A stretch of DNA of 28,048 nt from Akkermansiaceae bacterium UBA7890 (lineage in GTDB: Bacteria; Verrucomicrobiota; Verrucomicrobiia; Verrucomicrobiales; Akkermansiaceae): assembly GCA_002501065.1 (NCBI GenBank), contig DLRK01000101.1, positions 1 to 28,048 of the forward strand, in the 5' to 3' direction. A program made the translations under genes and the position numbers. Below the pieces are notes generated by a model. It was not told the DNA's origin and made no database searches. It saw only the letters and a list, made by a program, of their open reading frames with translations. Position 1 is the stretch's first letter; each line of letters opens with the position of its first letter. This document shows, in pieces, positions 22,734 through 28,048 of the stretch.

Positions 22734-24416
22734 TCAGGGAGCAGCAGGGGCCTTCGCCTGCTTCTTCCTGCGGGATTTTTTTTTCTTTGGCGGTTCCGCT
22801 CCTGCGCCGGGGTCGTTGCGTTTTCCGAACTTGAGCGGGCTGAGGCTGTCGCTGCCGGGCTTGAGCTGGCCGGGCTTGAGTCGGTCAACCTCCCGGGCGA
22901 TGCGGAACCATTCCTCGATCATGCGGGTGGCCCGTGCGGGTTCTTTCCGGCGCAGGTCATTGAGTTCGGTGCGATCCTCCGCCATGTTGTAGAGTTCCCA
23001 GCGACCACCCTTGGCGGCCACCACCTTCCAGTCTCCCTGCCGCAGGGCGCGGTCCGTCCCGAAATGCTGGTAGAGGGTGTCGTGGCCCTCCCTTTGTCGG
23101 CCCTGGAGAATGGGGAGGAGAGACTTGCCCTGGAGTGGGTCGATGGTGCGTGATCCCACCCGCTTGGGATACTTGGCCCCGCCCAGTTCAAGGAAGGTGG
23201 CCATGAAGTCGATGAGGTGGCCGGGTTGGCGGGTGATCGGCCCGAGGGGCCCCGGGCTGAGGGTCTGGTCGGCGCCGGCGGTGGGGTTTCCGCGCTCCGT
23301 CTTCAGTCCCCTGGGCCAGTGCGCGATGAGCGGGGAGGAAATTCCGCCCTCGTGCTGGTTCTGCTTGTAGAGCCGGAAGGGGGTGTTGCCCATGTGGGCC
23401 CAGCCCACGTCATAGCACCAGTAGCTCTTGGGATCCCATGGTTGAAGATCCTTGCCGCGGGTGCGCTCGAAGGGGCAGGCCCCGTTGTCTGAACAGAAGA
23501 GGAAGAGGGTGTTTTCCCAGGCCCCTCTCTTCTTGAGATGGGTGACGAGGCGTCCGACGTTCTGGTCGACGACGTCCACCATGGCGGCGAAGACCTCCAT
23601 GCGCCGGGACTCCCACTTCCGGTCCGCGGCGGAGAGGGATTCCCAGGAGGGAACGTGCCGGGGGCGCGGGCTGAGCTTGTAGTCCCGCGGGAAAAGGCCT
23701 GACTTCAGCTGCTTGCGATAGCGCTGCTTCCGGAGCTCGTCCCAGCCGGCATCGTAGACTCCCTTGTACTTTGCGATCTCCTTCTCGGGAGCCTGCAGGG
23801 GATAGTGCGGGGCATTGTAGGCAAGGTAGAGGAGGAATGGTGAATCCGGGGGGTCCTCCTGCTTTCCTGCGAGCATCTCGTCTACGAACTCGATCGCGAA
23901 GTCGGTGATGGCATTGGTGGTGTAGAACGGTTTGCCGTTCAGGGTGGCGGGGACCTCCCACTTCTCGGCCCCGAGGCGGAAGGTGTTGTCGCCGGTGAAG
24001 AAGTTGGTGGCCCCGGAAAGGTGCCCCCAGTAGCGTTCGAAGCCGAAGTCGAGAGGATTGCCGGACAAGTGCCATTTTCCTGCCATGGCGGTGGAGTAGC
24101 CCGCTGATCCCAGGACCTCCGCGATGGTGGCCCCCCGGGAGAGGGAGGCGCTTCCGGCCTGGTCACAGTAGAGGCCCGTCAGGAGCGAGACCCGTGAGGA
24201 GTGGCACTTGGCGGTGTTGTAGAACTGGGAGAACCGCAGGCCGTCCCGGGCGAGCTGGTCCAGGTGGGGGGTGCGGATTTCCGCTCCATAGCACCCGAGA
24301 TCCGAGAAACCCAGGTCGTCGGCCATGATGAGGACGATGTTCGGCCGCGTGCTGGCCGCAGCCGTTCCTGGGATCAGGGAGGAGAGGATGGTGAGCCAGA
24401 AAATGGATCGGAACAT
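22734..24416 (-). CDS. Secreted type I sulfatase with non-standard CHSSR signature and Lys-rich tail
   Basis: A 560-residue exported sulfatase. Signal peptide MFRSIFWLTILSSLIPGTAAA, then RPNIVLIMADDLGFSDLGCYG (D33-D34), typical of arylsulfatase-like enzymes. The signature reads C71-H-S-S-R75 (NTAKCHSSRVSLLTGLYC): Cys and Arg are kept but the usual Pro/Ala at the third position is Ser. Other blocks are intact: MAGKWHL, NAPHYPLQAPE, FCSDNGACPFERT and HEGGISSPLIAHWP. The long insert at 215-275 (DYKLSPRPRHVPSWESL) is normal for the large arylsulfatase class. The C-terminus is basic and Ala/Pro-rich (PPKKKKSRRKKQAKAPAAP). Whether the CHSSR cysteine is modified depends on the host maturase. Upstream gap 134 bp, downstream 23 bp. 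Confidence 0.92.
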   Translation of the reverse strand: MFRSIFWLTILSSLIPGTAAASTRPNIVLIMADDLGFSDLGCYGAEIRTPHLDQLARDGLRFSQFYNTAKCHSSRVSLLTGLYCDQAGSASLSRGATIAEVLGSAGYSTAMAGKWHLSGNPLDFGFERYWGHLSGATNFFTGDNTFRLGAEKWEVPATLNGKPFYTTNAITDFAIEFVDEMLAGKQEDPPDSPFLLYLAYNAPHYPLQAPEKEIAKYKGVYDAGWDELRKQRYRKQLKSGLFPRDYKLSPRPRHVPSWESLSAADRKWESRRMEVFAAMVDVVDQNVGRLVTHLKKRGAWENTLFLFCSDNGACPFERTRGKDLQPWDPKSYWCYDVGWAHMGNTPFRLYKQNQHEGGISSPLIAHWPRGLKTERGNPTAGADQTLSPGPLGPITRQPGHLIDFMATFLELGGAKYPKRVGSRTIDPLQGKSLLPILQGRQREGHDTLYQHFGTDRALRQGDWKVVAAKGGRWELYNMAEDRTELNDLRRKEPARATRMIEEWFRIAREVDRLKPGQLKPGSDSLSPLKFGKRNDPGAGAEPPKKKKSRRKKQAKAPAAP

Positions 24417-24550
24417 GACGGGATGGAATGCGATTCGACGATTGCAGATTTGTCGTCCGAAGCCACTCGGAACTTGCAGGGCATGAAGCGGGGACGGGGG
24501 TATTCCTGTTTGCGAGGAGGATTCAGGAAATGGATGACGCGTTCGACCGG

Positions 24551-25933
24551 CTACTTCCGGGCCGCCTGGAAGTCGGGGAGGAGGTCATCCTGGTAGCGCT
24601 TGGCGAGTTGCTGGAGTTCCGCAAGGCGGGCGGGTTCGCTCCCGGCCAGGTTGGTGGATTCCCCGGGATCCTTCGTGAGGTTGACCAGGAAGTGTGTGGG
24701 CGCCTTGCCGCCTTTCCACGGGGTGACCTGGTCGAGAGGTCGGTGGAGCAGTTTCCAGTCCCCCTTGCGCACGGCCCAGGGGGCGTTCTTGTTCCGGCTG
24801 AAGTCCTGGGTCCAGAAGAAGTCTTTGTGTGGAGAGGGCGCATCGGCCGAGCGGATCACGGCGTTGATATCCCGGCCGTCGAGCTTCAGTCCCTTGGGGA
24901 GAGGGGCATCCGCCCACTTGGCGAGGGTCGGGAACCAGTCGCAGCCGGTCACAAATTGACTGCGCACCTCGCCTTCCGGCAGGGTGCCTGGCCAGCTTAC
25001 GATGGAAGGCACCCGCAGCCCGCCTTCCAGGAAGGAGAATTTGTGCCCGCGATACGGACCGGAACTCCCTCCGCCCCCGAAGGTACGCTCCTCCACCGAA
25101 TGCCCGTGATCCGACTGCAGGATCACGATGGTGTCGTTTCGTTTCCCCGTGCTCTCGAGGTGCTCGAGCACCTGTCCGATCAGTTCGTCCATGCTTGAAA
25201 CGAAGGCGGCGTACTTGTCGCGGGGATGGGGAAGCTTCCTGTCGCGGTAGTGAGCCCGCCACTTGTCAAATCCCTGGAGGGGGTAGTGAGGCCAGTTGAT
25301 GGCCCAGTAGAGGAAGAAGGGGCGCTTGTCCTTCTTTGCAATGACGGCCCTGGCTTCCCTGACCATGAGTTCGCCGAATCCCTCTCCGTCGTGCCAGACC
25401 TCCCTGCCGTTGCGCCAGAGATCGTGGCGGTTCGGGCCGGCCCAGTAGAAGAAGTGCGAGTAGTTGTCGATGCATCCGCCCATGTGCCCGAAGGAGGTGT
25501 CGAAACCCTGGGCATTAGGCATGGTTTCGTCGGTGTAGCCGAGATGCCACTTGCCCACGTGATGGGTGCGGTAGCCGGCGTCGCGCAGCAATTCGGGCAG
25601 CAGGTGCAGCTGTGGGGCGAGGCCCTTTCCTCCCCGGCTGGATGAAATGTTTCCCGGGGCCCCGAGGCGCATGGGGATGCACCCGCCCAGCAGGCCGGCC
25701 CGGGAGGGAGAACAAACCGGGGCCGGGGCCAGCATCTGGGTGAAGCGCACACCGCTGGCAGCCAGCTTGTCCATGGTGGGCGTGGTGAGGTCCCGGGCTC
25801 CGTAGCACCGGGCATCGACCGATCCCTGGTCGTCGGTGTAGATGAGGAGGATGTTGGGCTTCGCCGCCACCGCACGCGGAAGCAGGAATCCGGCAAACAG
25901 GAGGGAAAGGATGATTTTGCAGGCGAATGGCAT
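24551..25933 (-). CDS. Secreted type I sulfatase, CSPSR type
   Basis: A 460-residue exported sulfatase. The ATG at 25933 (MPFACKIILSLLFAGFLL) is chosen because it opens the signal peptide; the frame from 25966 adds 11 basic residues. Landmarks: KPNILLIYTDDQGSVDARCYG (D34-D35), the canonical signature C74-S-P-S-R78 (APVCSPSRAGLLGGC), HHVGKWHLGYTDE, INWPHYPLQGF, LQSDHGHSVEERTFGGGG and LEGGLRVPSIVSWPG. GCIPMRLGAPGN after the signature is a recurrent feature of one sulfatase subgroup. It starts 45 bp after the DUF4105 gene and 134 bp before the next sulfatase, on the same strand. Substrate unknown. Confidence 0.92.
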   Translation of the reverse strand: MPFACKIILSLLFAGFLLPRAVAAKPNILLIYTDDQGSVDARCYGARDLTTPTMDKLAASGVRFTQMLAPAPVCSPSRAGLLGGCIPMRLGAPGNISSSRGGKGLAPQLHLLPELLRDAGYRTHHVGKWHLGYTDETMPNAQGFDTSFGHMGGCIDNYSHFFYWAGPNRHDLWRNGREVWHDGEGFGELMVREARAVIAKKDKRPFFLYWAINWPHYPLQGFDKWRAHYRDRKLPHPRDKYAAFVSSMDELIGQVLEHLESTGKRNDTIVILQSDHGHSVEERTFGGGGSSGPYRGHKFSFLEGGLRVPSIVSWPGTLPEGEVRSQFVTGCDWFPTLAKWADAPLPKGLKLDGRDINAVIRSADAPSPHKDFFWTQDFSRNKNAPWAVRKGDWKLLHRPLDQVTPWKGGKAPTHFLVNLTKDPGESTNLAGSEPARLAELQQLAKRYQDDLLPDFQAARK

Positions 25934-25978
25934 GGCTCGGCGATGGTGACGCCTGCCGGGGGCCAATCAAGCGTAAGC

Positions 25979-27025
25979 TCAGAAACCAGGCCGGCCTTCG
26001 CGGATGCGCGCGGAGAAGGCGGGGTCTTCGTGGGCCTCCCGGGCGGCCTCGTTAATGGTGGCACGTCTCACGAGGTCTTCCAGGGGGAGCCCATCGGTGG
26101 CGATGACCTCGCGTTCGTAGAGCAGCGACTCCATCAGCCCGTTCAGGATGATGCGGTGATCAAAGCGGGGTCGTTTGCCGGGGGGAGCCTGCTTGATGTA
26201 ACTGGTGGAGCAATTGGCGGTGAGCGTGTGGTAGAATTGCGGGGTTTCGTTGATCGTGTTCATGGCGGCCACGGTCTCCCGGAACATCTCCCGGACCCGC
26301 TCAAGAGGATAGGTCGAGCGGTAGAGGCGGACCGATTCCTTGCGGACGGTGGCCCGCTCACGGAGGAAGTCGCGTTCGTCGCCCGCCAGGTAGATGAGGT
26401 TGTATTGCTTGTAGAGCCCGCGGAGGGGAGAGAACTCCTGTCCCTTGCGGTATCTTACCTCGACCGAGAAGGCGACCTGTCCCTGGTCACCGAAATCGAA
26501 GCAGAGGAGGGGATGGGCGAGGAGATCGTGCTCCAGGGCGTGGTGCGCGAAGTCGAGTCCCTTCAGTTGGGAGAGATTCATCACCCGTGTTTCCCACCGT
26601 TCCGTGACTCCGCCCTGGAGGTCATAATCAAAATTGCGGAAGTCGTGAAAGGTTACCAGGTCACCTTCGATGGTGGCGGATGGCGATCGTTTCCACGCGG
26701 GCTGCCAGTCTGGATGCTGGACCGGTTTCTTCAACGACCACGGGACGGCTACCAGGGCCATGGCCACGGCCCACCCGAGGAAGCGCCGCAGGCGGGAGCC
26801 GAGGGCCAGGAGGGTGAGGAGAACCACCAGGGCATAGCCAGCGGCCAGCAACGTTCGATCCACTCCGCTCTCGGCGGGGAGGGGCGCGTCGTAGTAGACC
26901 GCCCCGCTGGCCCAGGCGATGCCCAGGAGATAGATCAGGGTGCGCAGGATGGCCAGGAGGTTGGTGATCAGGCGCCGGATCACGCTCCGCTCGGGTTTTG
27001 CTGGCGATTTGGACTCCTCGCTCAT
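25979..27025 (-). CDS. DUF4105 (Lnb N-terminal-like) membrane protein
   Basis: A 348-residue protein with two to three hydrophobic helices at the N-terminus (about 20-42, 58-76, 82-97) and an extracytoplasmic domain of about 230 residues. The domain matches the DUF4105 pattern: VTFHDFRNFDY, FSVEVRYRKGQEFSPLRGLYKQYNLIYLAGDERDFLRERA, and near the end YHTLTANCSTSY with a conserved Asn-Cys pair (N271-C272). These features suggest a papain/NlpC-like or permuted-peptidase fold, but the function is unsettled. It is divergent from the protein at 27101 and 45 bp upstream of a sulfatase, so it may head that operon or merely adjoin it. A GGAG lies about 17 nt from the ATG, too far for an ordinary ribosome-binding site. 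Confidence 0.82.
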   Translation of the reverse strand: MSEESKSPAKPERSVIRRLITNLLAILRTLIYLLGIAWASGAVYYDAPLPAESGVDRTLLAAGYALVVLLTLLALGSRLRRFLGWAVAMALVAVPWSLKKPVQHPDWQPAWKRSPSATIEGDLVTFHDFRNFDYDLQGGVTERWETRVMNLSQLKGLDFAHHALEHDLLAHPLLCFDFGDQGQVAFSVEVRYRKGQEFSPLRGLYKQYNLIYLAGDERDFLRERATVRKESVRLYRSTYPLERVREMFRETVAAMNTINETPQFYHTLTANCSTSYIKQAPPGKRPRFDHRIILNGLMESLLYEREVIATDGLPLEDLVRRATINEAAREAHEDPAFSARIREGRPGF

Positions 27026-27100
27026 CTTGCGACCGGGATCAACTCCTGATGCTGGCTACCGCGTCCCGACGATTCAAGCAGGAATCGCCCATTGCCGGGA

Positions 27101-28048
27101 ATGGAGAAGAAGCTAGAATCCGGTATGTCTTGGCGGAAGCGGGCACTGGTGACGCGGGGAGCCGTGTTGGCGGCTCAGGGCGCCCTCGTGCTGGTGGGCA
27201 TTGCCGCCTTTGTCATGCGCGGGCAGCTGGGAGCCATGACGTGGTTGTTTGCGCTCGTGCCCCTGGCCGGGATCCTCGTCTCCATGTTCTGGCTCGCCGG
27301 CCAGGCTGCGGAGGAAGAGGCCGGGGAAGCACTCCTGCTGGCGGAAGAGGCCATCCGGCAGGAAGCAAAGCGGCTTGATTCCCGGAGGGCTGAGATCGAG
27401 AAGGTGCTCCTGGCCTATGGCGAGTGGATGGAGTTTCCCGACTTTGAGGAAATCCAGAAGGTGGAATGGGCCACGACGGAGCGATCAGCCCAGGATGCCG
27501 AGGTCGCGTCCCTGATGGAGCGCCAGGCGGATCGTGTGCTGGAGCGTGTCTCGGAGGGCTACTACTGGGAGGAGGGACAGCTGCAGACGCGCGCGCTGCT
27601 ACTCGATTTTGGCGAATTCGTGGAGTCCATCGCGGGCATCTACAACCCGGAATCGGAGAGGCCCATCCTGGAAACCAATCTCGGGGAGCTGCTCAAGTCT
27701 GTTAACCGGGTTTCCCTCCAGGTGATCCTGCTCCTGGAGGAAATTCCACTGCTCGACCTGAAGGACTGGAACCTCCGGCAGGTGACCGACAAGCTCCGCA
27801 CCGCCAGCAAGGTGGTGAAAAAATACGAGGACCTCCAGCCTATCATCAACCCGGTGCGCTACCTGTGGCAGGGCAGCAAGTTTCTTCTCGCCTCCAACCC
27901 ACTCCTGGCCGCGGGTTGGATCGCGGGATCAAACCTGGTCTGGAAGGGGGGAAAGAAGATCGGGAAGCGCTCCCTGGACGGTTACCTTCTCAGCCTGCTG
28001 CGGCAGGTGCTCGGCATCATTGCCTGGGAGACCGCGTCAATTTACGAC
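27101..28048 (+). CDS. Unrecognised membrane/coiled-coil protein, C-terminus cut by window
   Basis: An open frame runs without a stop from 27101 to the right edge (316 codons). The ATG at 27125 is an alternative, eight residues later. I do not recognise the family. Visible: a basic N-terminus (WRKRALVTRG), two hydrophobic helices (AVLAAQGALVLVGIAAFVM and TWLFALVPLAGILVSMFWLAG), then a long acidic, helical stretch rich in Glu/Ala/Leu (EEEAGEALLLAEEAIRQEAK) likely to be coiled coil, a helical domain with VNRVSLQVILLLEEIPLLDLKDW, and a segment with further hydrophobicity (YLWQGSKFLLASNPLLAAGW) before the edge. Codon use and GC match the neighbours. It is divergent from the DUF4105 gene (75-bp gap), which may reflect shared control. 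Coding nature is well supported by the long clean frame; function is not. Confidence 0.7.
   Translation, partial: MEKKLESGMSWRKRALVTRGAVLAAQGALVLVGIAAFVMRGQLGAMTWLFALVPLAGILVSMFWLAGQAAEEEAGEALLLAEEAIRQEAKRLDSRRAEIEKVLLAYGEWMEFPDFEEIQKVEWATTERSAQDAEVASLMERQADRVLERVSEGYYWEEGQLQTRALLLDFGEFVESIAGIYNPESERPILETNLGELLKSVNRVSLQVILLLEEIPLLDLKDWNLRQVTDKLRTASKVVKKYEDLQPIINPVRYLWQGSKFLLASNPLLAAGWIAGSNLVWKGGKKIGKRSLDGYLLSLLRQVLGIIAWETASIYD

Noticed and set aside
1..28048. CRISPR arrays, tRNA/rRNA genes, transposases, phage genes, toxin-antitoxin or defence genes
   Set aside because: I looked for repeats with regular spacing, cloverleaf-like sequences and recognisable mobile or defence proteins and found none.

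Overview
The window is GC-rich bacterial DNA and looks like a chromosomal piece of a Verrucomicrobiota genome (PVC superphylum). Evidence for this: a DUF1549/DUF1553 'planctomycete cytochrome' protein translationally coupled to a DUF1501 protein, a PVC-type dehydrogenase beta-propeller fused to ThuA, many secreted type I sulfatases, and a giant CotH/lamin-tail surface protein whose C-terminus (a DPDLSGLLADADGD-type segment followed by a beta-rich module) is typical of Verrucomicrobiales proteins. Lineage is inferred from gene content; no rRNA or other marker is present.

Layout. (A) 1-10596, minus strand, read right to left: PSD1-type cytochrome/LamG protein, DUF1501 (ATGA overlap), a small secreted ThuA protein, a ThuA-dehydrogenase-HEAT fusion, sulfatase 2 and sulfatase 1 (cut by the left edge). 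Gaps are -4, 71, 125, 55 and 11 bp, so this is probably one or two operons. (B) 10769-11812, plus strand: a divergent phytanoyl-CoA dioxygenase-family gene whose start overlaps a 21-bp near-perfect inverted repeat. (C) 11909-20400, minus strand: two sulfatases and the 1751-residue CotH/lamin-tail protein. (D) 20636-21088, plus strand: a small VOC (glyoxalase-fold) protein. (E) 21205-27025, minus strand: a DUF4105 membrane protein followed by three sulfatases of different subtypes. (F) 27101 to the right edge, plus strand: an unrecognised membrane/coiled-coil protein, cut by the window.

Taken together this is a secreted sulfatase island: seven sulfatases (one partial), all with N-terminal export signals, beside extracytoplasmic PVC-specific proteins. 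Stripping sulfate from a complex algal or animal polysaccharide is the likely theme. No glycoside hydrolase, polysaccharide lyase, SusC/D or TonB transporter, transcription factor or formylglycine-generating enzyme is visible, so backbone cleavage, uptake, control and sulfatase maturation must be encoded elsewhere.

No non-coding stretch exceeds 300 bases. The longest gaps are 10597-10768, 17165-17377 and 20401-20635, where I see only the short regulatory candidates listed. I see no tRNA, rRNA, CRISPR array, IS element or prophage gene. Long open frames antisense to the real genes are GC-driven shadows and are omitted.
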